Assembly (NCBI GenBank): GCA_023433585.1
Contig: JAEZCL010000098.1
Location: 1-64,000 of the forward strand
Source of the DNA: Pseudomonadota bacterium
Lineage (GTDB): Bacteria > Pseudomonadota > Alphaproteobacteria > Caulobacterales > Caulobacteraceae
Direction of reading: 5' to 3'
DNA length: 64,000 bases
Shown in pieces: positions 33,638-44,246 of the stretch. The stretch's first letter is position 1. Each line of letters starts with the position of its first letter. Made by a program: the position numbers and the translations under genes. Under the pieces are notes generated by a model that saw only the letters and a program-made list of their open reading frames with translations, made no database searches and was not told the origin of the DNA.

Positions 33638-36600
33638 ATGAACCAGATCTCCTCCTGGTCGATCAGGAACCCGATCCCGATCATCCTGCTGTTCATCATC
33701 CTGACGCTGGCGGGGATGGTCAGTTTCTCGTCGATGCGGATCAACAACAATCCGGACATCGACTTCCCGCTGGTGGCGGTCTCGGCCGGGCGGCCCGGCG
33801 CGGCGCCGGCCGAGATGGAGGTCCAGGTCACGCGCCTGATCGAGGACTCCATCACCTCGCTGTCCGGGGTGCGGCGCATCTATTCCAACGTGGGCGACGG
33901 CTATTCGTCCACCACCATCGAATTCGAGCTGGGCACCGACACCGAGCGCGCCACAAACGACGTGCGCAACGCCATGTCGGGCCTGCGCGGCGACCTGCCC
34001 CAGGACATGCAGGAGCCGACGGTCCAGCGCATCGACATCACCGGCGACGCGCTCATCACCTATGTGGTCCGCTCGCCCGTCATGACGCCCGAAGAGCTGA
34101 GCTGGTACGTGGACAACACGGTCAGCCGCGCCCTGCTGGCCGTCTCGGGCGTGGGCGAGGTCAACCGTCAGGGCGGCGTGGACCGCGAGATCCGGGTCGA
34201 GCTGGATCCCGACCGACTGGCCTCCTACGGCGTCACGGCGGCGGCGGTCAGCCAGGCCCTGACCGGCGTCAACGCCGACCTGCCGGGCGGGCGCATCACC
34301 ATCTCCGGGTCCGAACGCGCCATCCGCACCCTGGGCTCGGCGGGTTCGATCGAGGCGCTGCGCGAGACCCTGATTCCCCTGTCGAACGGGGGCACGGTGC
34401 GGCTGCGCGACCTGGGCCAGGTCGAGGACGGCTGGACCGAGCCGCGCCGCATGGCGCGCTACAACGGCCAGGAGGCGGTGACCTTCAACTTCCTGCGTTC
34501 GCGGGACGCCTCGGAGGTGCGCACCGCCGAGCGGGTGCGTGAAGTGGTGGCCCAGCTGGACGAGCAGAACGAAGAGGTGACGATCGAGCAGATCAGCGCC
34601 AACGTCGAATATATCGAAGAGAGCTACCTGGCCTCCATCGAGGCCCTGCTGCTGGGCGCGGCCCTGGCCGTGGCGGTGGTGTTCGTCTTCCTGCGCGACT
34701 GGCGCGCCACCTTCATCGCGGCCATGGCCATGCCCATGTCGGTCATCCCGACCATGGCGATCCTGCAGCTGACGGGACAGTCCCTGAACGGGGTGACCCT
34801 GCTGGCCCTGTCGCTGACCATCGGCATCCTGGTGGACGACGCCATCGTGGAGATCGAGAACATCGTCCGCCACATGCGCGGGGGCAAGAAACCCTATGAC
34901 GCGGCCATGGAGGCGGCCGACGAGTGCGGCCTGGCGGTGGTGGCCACCACCGCCACCATCATCGCCGTGTTTGCGCCGACCGGCTTCATGCCCGGCATCG
35001 TGGGGCAGTTCTTCAAGGCCTTCGCCATTGCGGCCTGTGTGGCCGTGGCCTTCTCGCTCCTGGTGGCGCGGACCCTGACGCCGCTGATGGCCGCCTACAT
35101 GCTCAAGCGGGACGAAAAGCATGTGGACAAGGATCCCTTCTGGATGCGTCGCTACATCCGGACCCTGTCCTGGGTGCTGGCGAACCGCTGGAAGGTGTTC
35201 CTCATGGCCACGCTGCTGTTCGTGGGGTCGATCTTCCTGGCCCGCGCCCTGCCGTTCGAGTTCCAGCCGGCGGGCGACCGCTCGCGCGCCTCGTTCTCGG
35301 CCGAGCTGCCGCCGGGGGCCACGCTTCGCCAGACCGACGCCGTGGTCCAGCGCATGACCCGCGATCTGCTGGATCGGCCCGAGGTCACGTCCGTCTACGC
35401 CTCCATCGGCGGGTCGGAGCCGCGCCAGGCCTATGTCTATGCCGACATGGTCGAGCCGGGCGACCGAGGCATGACCCAGCAACAGTTCGCCCGCGAGATG
35501 GTGGACCATTGGGACGCGATCCCCGGCGCCCGCATCGGCGCCGGCGTCGCCCAGCAGGGCGGCGGCCCCAGCGACGGGACCAGCTACACCTTCTCGATTC
35601 TCGGCGACGACGGCGAGGCGCTCCAGGCCGCCGCCCGGGCCATCGAGGCGGACATGCGCACCGTGCCCGGCCTGGCCAATGTGGTGAACACCGCCGCCAT
35701 CGCCCGTCCCGAGATCCTGGTCACGCCGCGCCCGGATCAGGCCGCCCTGATGGGCGTCACCACCGGCGCCATCTCCCAGACCGTGCGGGTGGCGACCCTG
35801 GGCGACGTGGATCAGAACCTGCCCAAATACAATCTGGGCGACCGCCAGATCCCGATCCGCCTGCTGCTGACCCAGGACGCGCGCGAAGACCTGTCGGTGC
35901 TCCAGACCCTGCAGGTGCCCACCAGCACGGGGGCCAGCGTGCCCCTGTCGGCGGTGGCCGACATCCGCTTCGGCGCGGGGCCGTCCCAGATCACCCGCCA
36001 GGATCGGGCGCGGGTGGCCACCATCACCGCCGAGCTGGACGGCATCCGGTCCGGCGAGGCGTCACAGGCGGTCAACCAGCTGGCGTCGGTCCAGAACCTG
36101 CCGCCCGGCGTGCGCCAGACCCCCGCGGGCGACGCCGAGTTCATCCAGGAGATGCTGATCGGCTTCGCCATCGCCTTCTCCACCGGCATCCTGTTGATGT
36201 ACGCGGTGCTGGTGCTGCTGTTCAAAAGCTTCACCTATCCGGTCACCATCATGGCGGCCCTGCCGCTGGCCATCGGCGGCGCCTTCGCCGCCCTGCTGCT
36301 GGCCGGCTCCAGCTTCTCGATCTCGTCCCTGATCGGCATCCTGATGCTGATGGGCATCGCGGCCAAGAACTCCATCCTCTTGGTGGACTACGTCATCATG
36401 GCCGAACAGGCGGGCCTCAGCCGCTATGACGCCATCATGGATTCGGCGCACAAGCGGGCGCGCCCGATCATCATGACCACCTTCGCCATGGGCGCCGGCA
36501 TGCTGCCGGTGGCGATCGGCTGGGGCGCCGACGTGGAGTTCCGCTCGCCCATGGCCATCGCGGTGGTCGGCGGGCTGATCTCGTCCACCTTCCTGTCGCT

Positions 36601-36724
36601 GCTGTTCATCCCGGCGATCTTCACCATCGTCGACGACTTCGCCCGCTTCATCCGCCGCAAGCTGGGCAGGAAGCCCGAGGACGAGGTTCCCCTGGAACAG
36701 GCGCAACCGCTGCCGGCGGAGTGA
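33638..36724 (+). CDS. RND efflux pump permease, HAE1/AcrB superfamily
   Basis: A 1028-residue, twelve-helix proton-driven exporter of the hydrophobe/amphiphile efflux-1 type. TM1 starts at about residue 10 (IRNPIPIILLFIILTLAGM), large periplasmic loops follow, and the proton-relay pair is in GILVDDAIVEIENI of TM4. A second-half equivalent is GILMLMGIAAKNSILLVDY. Typical length. Co-transcribed with the adaptor gene. The drug or lipid substrate cannot be told from sequence. A perfect bidirectional hairpin follows the stop. Confidence 0.95.
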   Translation: MNQISSWSIRNPIPIILLFIILTLAGMVSFSSMRINNNPDIDFPLVAVSAGRPGAAPAEMEVQVTRLIEDSITSLSGVRRIYSNVGDGYSSTTIEFELGTDTERATNDVRNAMSGLRGDLPQDMQEPTVQRIDITGDALITYVVRSPVMTPEELSWYVDNTVSRALLAVSGVGEVNRQGGVDREIRVELDPDRLASYGVTAAAVSQALTGVNADLPGGRITISGSERAIRTLGSAGSIEALRETLIPLSNGGTVRLRDLGQVEDGWTEPRRMARYNGQEAVTFNFLRSRDASEVRTAERVREVVAQLDEQNEEVTIEQISANVEYIEESYLASIEALLLGAALAVAVVFVFLRDWRATFIAAMAMPMSVIPTMAILQLTGQSLNGVTLLALSLTIGILVDDAIVEIENIVRHMRGGKKPYDAAMEAADECGLAVVATTATIIAVFAPTGFMPGIVGQFFKAFAIAACVAVAFSLLVARTLTPLMAAYMLKRDEKHVDKDPFWMRRYIRTLSWVLANRWKVFLMATLLFVGSIFLARALPFEFQPAGDRSRASFSAELPPGATLRQTDAVVQRMTRDLLDRPEVTSVYASIGGSEPRQAYVYADMVEPGDRGMTQQQFAREMVDHWDAIPGARIGAGVAQQGGGPSDGTSYTFSILGDDGEALQAAARAIEADMRTVPGLANVVNTAAIARPEILVTPRPDQAALMGVTTGAISQTVRVATLGDVDQNLPKYNLGDRQIPIRLLLTQDAREDLSVLQTLQVPTSTGASVPLSAVADIRFGAGPSQITRQDRARVATITAELDGIRSGEASQAVNQLASVQNLPPGVRQTPAGDAEFIQEMLIGFAIAFSTGILLMYAVLVLLFKSFTYPVTIMAALPLAIGGAFAALLLAGSSFSISSLIGILMLMGIAAKNSILLVDYVIMAEQAGLSRYDAIMDSAHKRARPIIMTTFAMGAGMLPVAIGWGADVEFRSPMAIAVVGGLISSTFLSLLFIPAIFTIVDDFARFIRRKLGRKPEDEVPLEQAQPLPAE

Positions 36725-36732
36725 CAAGAAAC

Positions 36733-36759
36733 TCTCCCTCCCCCTGCGGGGGAGGGAGA
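36733..36759. terminator. bidirectional 12-bp hairpin between convergent genes
   Basis: TCTCCCTCCCCC (36733-36744) pairs perfectly with GGGGGAGGGAGA (36748-36759) around TGC, between the RND pump stop and the ThDP enzyme stop. Confidence 0.6.
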
Positions 36760-36773
36760 ATCTATGTGCACCC

Positions 36774-38444
36774 CTAACCCTTCCTCAGGCCGGTGATCGT
36801 CCGGTTCGGGGCGATGTCCTCGGCGTCGGCGATCAGATGCACGATGGCGGGCTGGTCCTTCGCCGCGTCACGGGCGGCCTTCAGGGCGGCGGGGAAATCC
36901 TCGGTCCGCTCGCAGCGCACCCCGAACGCGCCGAACGCCTCCGCATATTTCACGAAATCCGGGTTCTTCAGATCCGTGGCGATGACCCGGCCCGGATAGT
37001 GGCCTTCCTGGTGCATGCGGATAGTGCCGTAGGTTCCGTTGTCCACGATCACCGTGACCACGTTCAGCCCGTGCTGGACCGCCGTGGCCAGCTCCTGACC
37101 CAGCATCATGAAGTCTCCGTCCCCGGCGATGCAGACCACCTCGCGTTCCGGGTGAACCGTCTTGGCCCCGATGGCGGCGGGAAAGCCGTAGCCCATGGCC
37201 CCGGAGGTGGGCGCCAGCTGGGTGCGGCAGGCGTTATGGCGATAGAAGCGGTGCAGCCAGGCGGCGAAATTGCCCGCCCCGTTGGTGACCACGGCCGTCG
37301 GCGGCAGGGCGTCGTTCAGGTGCGCCATGCATTCGCTCAGGTTCACCGCCCCGGTCACCGGCACCGGCGTCGAGAACGCCGTGTAGTCCGCATGGCCCGC
37401 GCGGGCCTCGTCGTGCCAGGTCCGGCCCGGATCGATTTCTGACAACGCCAGGACGGTCAGGGAATTGTCCGCCGCAGCCGACAGCAGCGTCGGCCACACC
37501 CGTCCCAGCTCCTCCGGCCCCGGATGCACATGGATCAGGCGCTCGGACAGGCCGTCGCGGTCGAACAGGGTGTAGCCCTGGGTCGGGTTCTCGCCCAGGC
37601 GTGCGCCCACGGCCAGGATCAGGTCGGCGTCCCTGGCCCGCGCGATCAGCTTCGGATTGCAGCCCAGCCCCAGGTCCCCGACGTAGCAGGGATGGTCGTT
37701 CCGCATGATGTCCTTGCGCCGGAACGACAGGCTGACCGGCAGGCCCAGCCGCTCGCACCAGGCCGAGACCGCGTCCGACGCTTCTTGCGTCCAGCCCGAA
37801 CCGCCCAGCACCAGCAGCGGCCGCTCGGCCCTGGCCAGTTGATCCCTGACCGCCGCGATGAAGTCCGGATGCGGCGCCGAACGGGCGGGCGTCACCGGCT
37901 TCAGCGGCGCCGGGCCGCCGTCTTCATGCAGGATGTCCTCGGGCAGGGCGATGACCACCGGCCCCATGCGGCCCTGAAGCGCGGTGGCGAAGGCGCGCTC
38001 CACCACCTCCACCGTGCGTTCGGGGCTCTCGATTTCGGTCGCCCATTTGGCCAGGCCGCCGAACACCTGGCGATAGTCCACCTCCTGGAAGGCGCCGCGG
38101 CCCCGGTCGGTCAGGGCGATCTGGCCCACGAACAGGATCATGGGGGCGGAGTCCTGCTCCGCCGTATGCACCCCGATGGACGCATGGGTCGCGCCCGGTC
38201 CGCGCGTGACCATGCAGACGCCGGGTTTCCCGGTCAGCTTGCCGTAGGCCTCGGCCATGTTGGCGGCGCCCGCCTCGTGGCGGCAGGTGATGACCCGGAT
38301 GCGGTCCTTCACGTCCGCCAGAGCGTCCAGAACGGCCAGGTAGCTTTCGCCCGGCACGCAGAAGACGGTGTCGATCCCGTTCATGACCAGGGTCTCGACG
38401 AGGCGGCGGGCGGCGGTGCCTTGAGGCTGGATGCGCGATGTCAT
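36774..38444 (-). CDS. thiamine diphosphate-dependent enzyme, acetolactate synthase large-subunit-like
   Basis: A 556-residue ThDP enzyme with the three-domain POX/AHAS order. The catalytic glutamate lies in CRHEAGAANMAEAYG and the ThDP/Mg motif is GDGDFMMLGQELATAVQHG ending with DNGTYGTI. No regulatory small subunit or ilvC is adjacent, and FAD-site features of AHAS are weak, so a catabolic ThDP lyase or decarboxylase is as likely as acetolactate synthase. Start 38444 or the in-frame ATG at 38453. It is divergent from the entericidin gene. Confidence 0.85.
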   Translation of the reverse strand: MTSRIQPQGTAARRLVETLVMNGIDTVFCVPGESYLAVLDALADVKDRIRVITCRHEAGAANMAEAYGKLTGKPGVCMVTRGPGATHASIGVHTAEQDSAPMILFVGQIALTDRGRGAFQEVDYRQVFGGLAKWATEIESPERTVEVVERAFATALQGRMGPVVIALPEDILHEDGGPAPLKPVTPARSAPHPDFIAAVRDQLARAERPLLVLGGSGWTQEASDAVSAWCERLGLPVSLSFRRKDIMRNDHPCYVGDLGLGCNPKLIARARDADLILAVGARLGENPTQGYTLFDRDGLSERLIHVHPGPEELGRVWPTLLSAAADNSLTVLALSEIDPGRTWHDEARAGHADYTAFSTPVPVTGAVNLSECMAHLNDALPPTAVVTNGAGNFAAWLHRFYRHNACRTQLAPTSGAMGYGFPAAIGAKTVHPEREVVCIAGDGDFMMLGQELATAVQHGLNVVTVIVDNGTYGTIRMHQEGHYPGRVIATDLKNPDFVKYAEAFGAFGVRCERTEDFPAALKAARDAAKDQPAIVHLIADAEDIAPNRTITGLRKG

Positions 38445-38549
38445 GACCCGCATCTAGCAGATGATCCGGGCGCCCGCCTATCGCCCCAATCGGAACTTAT
38501 GGCCAAGCTGACCATTCAGATCATCGACCTTCGCAGGAGCATAACCGTC

Positions 38550-38684
38550 ATGCGCAAAGCCGCCGTTCTCGCCCTCACCGCCGTCGCCCTGACCCTGTCG
38601 GCCTGCAACACCGTGCGCGGCGTGGGCCAGGATCTTCAGGCCGCCGGCGAAGGCGTCCAGTGCACCGTCGACCGCCGCTGCTGA
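38550..38684 (+). CDS. entericidin A/B family lipoprotein
   Basis: A 44-residue lipoprotein: signal MRKAAVLALTAVALTLSAC (lipobox C19) followed by NTVRGVGQDLQAAGEGVQ, the entericidin core. In enteric bacteria these are a stress-regulated toxin/antidote pair of membrane peptides; in alphaproteobacteria single copies are common and their role is not defined. GCAGGAG ten bases before ATG 38550 is a strong Shine-Dalgarno. It lies between the ThDP enzyme and truA, convergent with the latter. Confidence 0.85.
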   Translation: MRKAAVLALTAVALTLSACNTVRGVGQDLQAAGEGVQCTVDRRC

Positions 38685-38688
38685 TCCC

Positions 38689-39426
38689 TCAGTAGCCGAC
38701 GCCGCTCAGATAGAGCCCGCAGGCCGGGGCCACCGGCCCGCAGGCGCGCCGGTCCCTGGCCTCCAGGGCGGCGCGCACGTCATCGACCTCCCAGCGCCCC
38801 AGGCCCGCCTCGACCAGGGTGCCGGCCATGGAGCGCACCTGACGATGCAGGAATGAGCGCGAGGCGAAGCTCAGGTGAACCTCCTCGCCCACGCGGCTGA
38901 CCCGGGCCAGGTCCAGGGTCTTCATGGGCGATTTCGCCTGACAGGCCAGGTCGCGGAAGGTTGTGAAGTCGTGATGGCCCACCAGCGCCTGGGCCGCCCG
39001 GTGCATGGCCTCCGCGTCCAGAGGCTTCTTCACGTGCCAGACCCGGCCCCGGTCCAGCGCCGGCGGCGCCGGACGGTTGAGGATGCGGTAGAGATAGCGC
39101 CTTTCGACGGCGGAAAAACGCGCGTGCCAGTCGCCCTCGGCGACCTCGCAGGCCAGCACCACGACCGGCGATCCGATCAGATGGGCGTTCAGGGCGTTCA
39201 TCACCGTGGCGGCGGGCCAGTCGCGGTCCAGGTCCGCGTGGATCACCTGGCCCAGGGCGTGGACGCCCGCGTCGGTGCGCCCGGCGGCCTGAAGCCGGAT
39301 CGTCTCGCCGCAGAAGGCCAGGATCGCCGCCTCCAACGCCCCCTGCACCGTCGGCAGGCCGTCCTGGGCCTGATAGCCGTTGAAGCTCGAGCCGTCGTAT
39401 TCGATGGTCAGGCGATAGCGGGGCAT
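38689..39426 (-). CDS. truA: tRNA pseudouridine(38-40) synthase
   Basis: A 245-residue TruA that makes pseudouridine in tRNA anticodon arms. The catalytic aspartate is D52 in AGRTDAGVHALGQV, and SRSFLHRQVRSMAGTL is the conserved C-terminal motif. ATG 39426 shares its A with the fmt stop codon (one-base overlap), so the two are translationally coupled, a common fmt-truA arrangement. Confidence 0.96.
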   Translation of the reverse strand: MPRYRLTIEYDGSSFNGYQAQDGLPTVQGALEAAILAFCGETIRLQAAGRTDAGVHALGQVIHADLDRDWPAATVMNALNAHLIGSPVVVLACEVAEGDWHARFSAVERRYLYRILNRPAPPALDRGRVWHVKKPLDAEAMHRAAQALVGHHDFTTFRDLACQAKSPMKTLDLARVSRVGEEVHLSFASRSFLHRQVRSMAGTLVEAGLGRWEVDDVRAALEARDRRACGPVAPACGLYLSGVGY

Positions 39427-40340
39427 CAGGCCAGCATCGCCCCGGACGCCAGAGGATGGCCACGCAGGAATTCCTCGGCGGCCTGGGCGCCCCGGCCTTC
39501 GCGCTGCACGCGGGTCAGGCGCACCGCACCGGTCCCGCAGGCGACCAGAAGCCCGTCGTCCAGCACCTGTCCGGCCGGTCCCGATCCCTCCTCGACCCGC
39601 GACATCAACGCCTTGATCCGCGTTCCGTCCGGACCCGTGAACCAGGCGCCGGGGAAGGGCGACAGGCCCCGGATGTGACAGTCCAGCTCGACCGCCGGGC
39701 GCGACCAGTCGATGCGCGCCTCCGCCGGGGTGATCTTCTTCGCATAGGTGGGCTCGCCGGCCTGCTCCGCCTCGGTCGCGGCGCCCCGCTCGATGGCGGC
39801 CAGGGCCCGGGGCCACAGGGCGGCGCCGATGTGCGACATGCGCTCCGACAGGCTGGCGGCGGTGTCGTCGGGGCGAATGTCCATGATCTCGGACAGCAGG
39901 ATCGGCCCCTCGTCCAGGCCCTCGGACATGCGCATGATCTGCACGCCGGTCTGGCGGTCGCCCGCCATGATCGCCCGCTGGAGCGGCGCGGCGCCGCGCC
40001 AGCGCGGCAGCAGGCTGCCGTGCAGGTTGAAGCAGCCCAGACGCGGCGCCTCCAGGATTTCGGGCCTGAGGATCTGGCCATAGGCGACCACCGCGGCCGC
40101 ATCCAGATCCAGCGATCGGAACGTATCGATCGCCTCGGACGACTTCATGGATTCCGGCGTGAACACCGCCAGGCCCATGCTCTCGGCGAAGGCGTGGACC
40201 GGCGAGGGCGTCAGTTTCTGTCCGCGCCCCTTCGGCCGGGGCGGCTGGGAATAGACGGCGACGATCTCGTGCCCGGCCGCGATCAGCTCGGCCAGGGACG
40301 GCACGGCGAATTCGGGGGTTCCCATGAAGGCGATGCGCAT
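39426..40340 (-). CDS. fmt: methionyl-tRNA formyltransferase
   Basis: A 304-residue enzyme that formylates initiator Met-tRNA using 10-formyl-THF. It opens [16 protein letters not shown], and the active-site motif [20 protein letters not shown] is intact. ATG 40340 was chosen over an in-frame start 36 bases upstream. The usual partner def is not upstream here; polA is the next gene on the strand, 52 bases away. Confidence 0.96.
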   Translation of the reverse strand: MRIAFMGTPEFAVPSLAELIAAGHEIVAVYSQPPRPKGRGQKLTPSPVHAFAESMGLAVFTPESMKSSEAIDTFRSLDLDAAAVVAYGQILRPEILEAPRLGCFNLHGSLLPRWRGAAPLQRAIMAGDRQTGVQIMRMSEGLDEGPILLSEIMDIRPDDTAASLSERMSHIGAALWPRALAAIERGAATEAEQAGEPTYAKKITPAEARIDWSRPAVELDCHIRGLSPFPGAWFTGPDGTRIKALMSRVEEGSGPAGQVLDDGLLVACGTGAVRLTRVQREGRGAQAAEEFLRGHPLASGAMLA

Positions 40341-40392
40341 GGCCCGCGCTTTGCCCCATGCGCGGGTCGCCGACAAGGCGAGACGGGCTTTT

Positions 40393-43329
40393 CTAGTGCG
40401 CCCGATCCCAGTTGGCGGCGGCCTTGGCCTCCACGTCGATGGGCACGGTCAGGGCGACGGCGGGCAGGGGGGCGGTCTCCATGACCTTGCGGATCACCGC
40501 CATGGCGCGCTCGGCCTCCGCCTCCGGCGCCTCGAACACCAGTTCGTCGTGGACCTGCAGCAGCATCCGCGTTTCCAGCCCCGCGTCCTTCAGGGCGCCG
40601 GGCATGCGCATCATGGCGCGGCGGATGATGTCGGCGGCGGCGCCCTGGATCGGGGCGTTGATGGCGGCGCGCTCGCCGAACTGGCGCTCGGCGGCGGACT
40701 TGGAATGGATGGCGGGCACGTGCACGCGACGCCCGAACAGGGTGGTGACATGGCCCTGCTCGCGCACCAGCGCCTTGGTGCGGTCCATATAGTCGCGGAT
40801 GCCGGGGAAGCGCTCGAAATAGGTCTTGATATAGGCCCCGGCCTCGCCCTGGCCGATGCCTAGCTGGGCCGCCAGGCCGAAGGCGGAAATGCCGTAGATG
40901 ATGCCGAAATTGATGGCCTTGGCCCGGCGCCGCGTCTCGGGCGTCATCTCGGCCATGGGCACGCCGAACATCTCCGAAGCCGTGGCGGCGTGAATGTCGT
41001 GGCCTGCCGCAAAGGCGGCCTTCAGCTCCGGAATGTCGCCGATGTGGGCCAGGAGGCGCAGCTCGATCTGGCTGTAGTCCGCCGAGATCAGCACATGGCC
41101 CGGACTGGCGATAAAGGCCTGACGAATCTGGCGGCCCGTCTCGGTGCGGATGGGGATGTTCTGAAGGTTCGGGTCCGACGACGCCAGCCGCCCGGTGGAG
41201 GCGGCGGCCAGCTGGAACGAGGTGTGCACCCGGTGCGTCTCGGGATCGGCGGCCTGGACCAGGGCGTCGGTGTAGGTGCCCTTCAGTTTCGACAGCTGGC
41301 GCCAGTCCAGAAGGGTGCGTGGCAGCTCATGGGTCAGCGCCAGCTCCTCCAGCACCGACGCATCGGTGCCCCACTGGCCCGTGGCGGTCTTCTTGCCGCC
41401 CTCCAGGCTCATCTCGCCGAACAGGATGTCGCCGATCTGCTTGGGGCTGCCCAGGTTGAAGGGGCGTCCGGCCAGCTCGTGCGCCTTCGTCTCCAGCTCG
41501 GCCATGCGCATGCCGAACTCGCTGGACAGGCCGCGCAGCCGGTCCGGGTCGACGCGGATGCCCGCGATCTCCATGTCCGCCAGCACCGCAGGCATGCCGC
41601 GCTCCAGCGTCTCATAGACATTGGCCAGGCCTTCGGCCGCCAATTGCGGCTTCAGGATGCCCCACAGCCGCAACGTCACGTCCGCGTCCTCGGCGGCGTA
41701 ACAGGTGGCCGGTTTCAGCTCCACGTGGCGGAAGCTCTTCTGCGCCTTGCCGGTCCCGGCCACCGTCTTGAAGGCGATGGGCTGGTGACCGAGATGCCGC
41801 TTGGCCAGCTCGTCCATGCCGTGGGCGTGCAGCCCCCCGCCCAGGACGTAGGAGATCAGCATGGTGTCGTCGATCGGCCCCACGGCGATCCCGTGCCGGG
41901 CCATGACGGCGATGTCGTATTTGATGTTCTGGCCCACCTTCAGGACCGAGGGGTCCTCAAGCAGCGGCTTCAGTTTGGCCAGAGCCTCCTCGATCTCCAG
42001 CTGGTCCGGCCGCGTCCGGCCGGCCCCCTCGAAATCCAGCCCGCCGCCCTCGGCTTGGTCTGGATTCTCATGGGTCAGGGGGATGTAGCAGGCCCGGTTC
42101 GGCGCCGTGGCCAGCGACAGGCCGCACAGCTCCGCGTGGCTGGAGGACAGGGAGTCCGTCTCGGTGTCGAAGCCGATCACCCCGGCCGCCCTGGCCTCGG
42201 CGATCCACGCCTCCAGCGCCTCGAGCGTGGTCACGCATTCATAGGCGTCCACGTCGAACCTGTGCGCCTCGGCCGGCGTCGCGCGCTCGGCCGGGGCGTA
42301 TCGGGGCGTCGCCACCGGTGCGCTCATCGCCCTGGCCCGCCCACCGTTCAGCGAACCGTTGGGGAAGGTGACGCCTTCCTTTTCCGGCGCCTTGCCGTCG
42401 CCCACCCGGCGGGCCAGCGAACGGAACTCCATCTTGTCCAGGAACGCCGACAGCGCCTCGGGATCGGGGTCGCGCACCGCGAAATCCTCGATGGGCTCCG
42501 GCGAAGGCGCATCGCAGGTCAGGCGCACCAGCTCGCGTGACAGGCGGATTTGATCGGCGAACTCGATCAGGGTCTCGCGCCTCTTGTTCTGCTTGATCTC
42601 GCCCGCGCGTTCCAGAAGCGTGTCCAGGTCGCCGTATTCGGTGATGAGCGCCGAGGCCGTCTTGACCCCGATGCCGGGGGCGCCGGGCACATTGTCGGTG
42701 GAATCCCCGATCAGGGCCTGGACGTCCACCACCCGGTCCGGCCCCACGCCGAACTTGGCCATGACAGCTTCGTGCTCCAGCACCGCGTCCTTCATGGGGT
42801 CGTACATGACCACCCCGCCGCCGATCAGCTGCATCAGGTCCTTGTCCGAACTGACGATCACCGCCTTGCCGCCCTGGTCGCGCGCTTGACAGGCATAGGT
42901 GGCGATCAGGTCGTCGGCCTCATAGCCGGGCAGCTCCACACACGGCACGCCGAAGGCGGCGGTGGCCTCGCGCACCAGGGCGAACTGGGGGATCAGATCC
43001 TCCGGCGGCGGCGGGCGGTGGGCCTTGTAGGCGGGATAGAGGTCGTTCCTGAACGTCTTTTCCGAATGGTCGAAAATGGCCGCCAGGTGCGTGGGCCCGT
43101 CCTCGCCCTTGAAGTCCCGCATCAGCTTCCACAGCATGTTGCAGTAGCCCTGCACCGCCCCCACCGGCAGGCCGTCCGACTTGCGCGTCAGGGGCGGCAG
43201 GGCGTGATAGGCCCGGAAGATGTAGGCCGAGGCGTCGATCAGATAGAGCCGCAGCGCCGGCCCGTCCTGGGTCAATTCGCGGTCGATCTCGACGGTGACG
43301 GGTGCTGTGGAATCGGCGGGCTCGGACAT
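40393..43329 (-). CDS. polA: DNA polymerase I
   Basis: A 978-residue three-domain polymerase. The N-terminal 5'-3' exonuclease is at about 20-310 ([18 protein letters not shown]). The 3'-5' proofreading domain has an intact IGFDTETDS (Asp and Glu present). The polymerase domain has motif A DYSQIELR, the O-helix [16 protein letters not shown] and motif C VHDELVFE. It functions in Okazaki fragment processing and excision repair. Start ATG 43329 is proposed, with ATG 43341 four codons upstream as an alternative. The regulator gene behind it is on the same strand, upstream by 32 bases. Confidence 0.97.
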   Translation of the reverse strand: MSEPADSTAPVTVEIDRELTQDGPALRLYLIDASAYIFRAYHALPPLTRKSDGLPVGAVQGYCNMLWKLMRDFKGEDGPTHLAAIFDHSEKTFRNDLYPAYKAHRPPPPEDLIPQFALVREATAAFGVPCVELPGYEADDLIATYACQARDQGGKAVIVSSDKDLMQLIGGGVVMYDPMKDAVLEHEAVMAKFGVGPDRVVDVQALIGDSTDNVPGAPGIGVKTASALITEYGDLDTLLERAGEIKQNKRRETLIEFADQIRLSRELVRLTCDAPSPEPIEDFAVRDPDPEALSAFLDKMEFRSLARRVGDGKAPEKEGVTFPNGSLNGGRARAMSAPVATPRYAPAERATPAEAHRFDVDAYECVTTLEALEAWIAEARAAGVIGFDTETDSLSSSHAELCGLSLATAPNRACYIPLTHENPDQAEGGGLDFEGAGRTRPDQLEIEEALAKLKPLLEDPSVLKVGQNIKYDIAVMARHGIAVGPIDDTMLISYVLGGGLHAHGMDELAKRHLGHQPIAFKTVAGTGKAQKSFRHVELKPATCYAAEDADVTLRLWGILKPQLAAEGLANVYETLERGMPAVLADMEIAGIRVDPDRLRGLSSEFGMRMAELETKAHELAGRPFNLGSPKQIGDILFGEMSLEGGKKTATGQWGTDASVLEELALTHELPRTLLDWRQLSKLKGTYTDALVQAADPETHRVHTSFQLAAASTGRLASSDPNLQNIPIRTETGRQIRQAFIASPGHVLISADYSQIELRLLAHIGDIPELKAAFAAGHDIHAATASEMFGVPMAEMTPETRRRAKAINFGIIYGISAFGLAAQLGIGQGEAGAYIKTYFERFPGIRDYMDRTKALVREQGHVTTLFGRRVHVPAIHSKSAAERQFGERAAINAPIQGAAADIIRRAMMRMPGALKDAGLETRMLLQVHDELVFEAPEAEAERAMAVIRKVMETAPLPAVALTVPIDVEAKAAANWDRAH

Positions 43330-43361
43330 GACGGGCAACATAGGCGTCGGAAACGCCGCCG

Positions 43362-43685
43362 TCAGCCGCCGCTGTCGCCCTTTCGCGTCCGGGCGATCTC
43401 GGCGCTTTCGGCTTTCAACGGCTTGGAGACCGGGCAGACCTCCTGGGCATAGGCGTTCAGGGTGTTGGCCAGGTGGTCGGGGACCAGGCTATAGTGCACG
43501 AACTGCCCCCGCTTCTCGCTGGTCACCAGCCCGGCGTTCTCCAAGATCGAAAGGTGCTGAGACACTGCGGGTTTCGAGATCTCGAACCGCGCGGCGATCT
43601 CGCCCGCCGTCATATCCGCATGGGCCAGATAGGCGAGAATCCTGCGCCGGACGGTGGATGAGAGGGCTTCGAACACGCGCTGCAT
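43362..43685 (-). CDS. ArsR-type repressor, SdpR-like
   Basis: A 107-residue winged-helix regulator. The recognition helix region is FEISKPAVSQHLSILENAGLVTSEKRGQFVHYSL, and the N-terminus MQRVFEALSSTVRRRILAYL matches the SdpR/autorepressor branch rather than metal-sensing ArsR (no CxC metal site in the helix). It faces a three-gene operon across an 87-base spacer holding a perfect palindrome, so it probably represses that operon and itself. The inducing signal is unknown; in Bacillus SdpR is sequestered by a membrane protein, and two membrane proteins are encoded here. Confidence 0.88.
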   Translation of the reverse strand: MQRVFEALSSTVRRRILAYLAHADMTAGEIAARFEISKPAVSQHLSILENAGLVTSEKRGQFVHYSLVPDHLANTLNAYAQEVCPVSKPLKAESAEIARTRKGDSGG

Positions 43686-43735
43686 GAGAGAGTATTTAAG
43701 CGATTCACGAAGGGGTTGCCAGTCAGGATTTCACG

Positions 43736-43755
43736 ATTTAAGTAATGACTTAAAT
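43736..43755. promoter_or_regulatory. palindromic operator between the regulator and the desaturase operon
   Basis: ATTTAAGT (43736-43743), spacer AATG, ACTTAAAT (43748-43755): a perfect 8-bp inverted repeat in the AT-rich divergent spacer. A half-site GTATTTAAG lies near 43692 beside the regulator start. The size fits an ArsR-family dimer site. Confidence 0.6.
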
Positions 43756-43772
43756 TATTGAGAGAGCGCGGC

Positions 43773-44246
43773 ATGGCCGCCAAGGCGCATCGGTACGAAC
43801 GGAATTCGCGCAATCCGGTGATGGCGGCGTCGGCCGCGATGGTTACAGGCGCCGCCCTGACCGCCGCGACCATCGCGCTTCCCACAATCCTGAGCATCGC
43901 GGAAAGCTCTCCCTGGACGGACCCCCTGCTTCTCATTCAGGGAGTGCTGTGGTTGTTGTATGTTTTCGTCATCAGCCTGATCCCCTGGATGGTGGGCGTG
44001 GCTGTAGTTGCGCCGCCCATCTGGTTCCTCCTTCACCGCGTCGGCCTGAGAGGTCCTGTCGCCGCCGTCATGGCGGGGGCGAGTCTGGCGGCGCTGACCC
44101 TGGCCGGGCTCACGGGGATGATCGGCCTGTCCACGACGAATTCGCCCATCATCATGCTGTTCGGGGCCGTCACTGGCGGTGCGGCCGGCTTCACCCTGTG
44201 GCGCGTGGCCTATCGCCGCCGCGGTGAGCGGGCGGGCGCGGCATGA
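43773..44246 (+). CDS. small multi-pass membrane protein 1 of the desaturase operon
   Basis: A 157-residue protein with about four hydrophobic segments (near residues 22-43, 55-85, 98-118 and 125-145) and a basic N-terminus. The segment IWFLLHRVGLRGPVAAVMAG and the ending GAAGFTLWRVAYRR recur in the next gene, so the two are tandem paralogues. No family recognised. ATG 43773 follows GAGAGAGCGCGGC; a TTG at 43758 is less likely. It overlaps the next gene by four bases. Confidence 0.65.
   Translation: MAAKAHRYERNSRNPVMAASAAMVTGAALTAATIALPTILSIAESSPWTDPLLLIQGVLWLLYVFVISLIPWMVGVAVVAPPIWFLLHRVGLRGPVAAVMAGASLAALTLAGLTGMIGLSTTNSPIIMLFGAVTGGAAGFTLWRVAYRRRGERAGAA

Noticed and set aside
32396..35509. 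A 1037-codon open frame on the minus strand across the RND efflux genes
   Set aside because: It is antisense to two well-recognised genes, rich in His/Gly/Arg/Gln as expected of a high-GC shadow frame, and has no recognisable domain.
36774..38444. Firm assignment as ilvB/ilvI
   Set aside because: No small subunit or ilvC nearby and no decisive AHAS-specific residues; left as a general ThDP enzyme.
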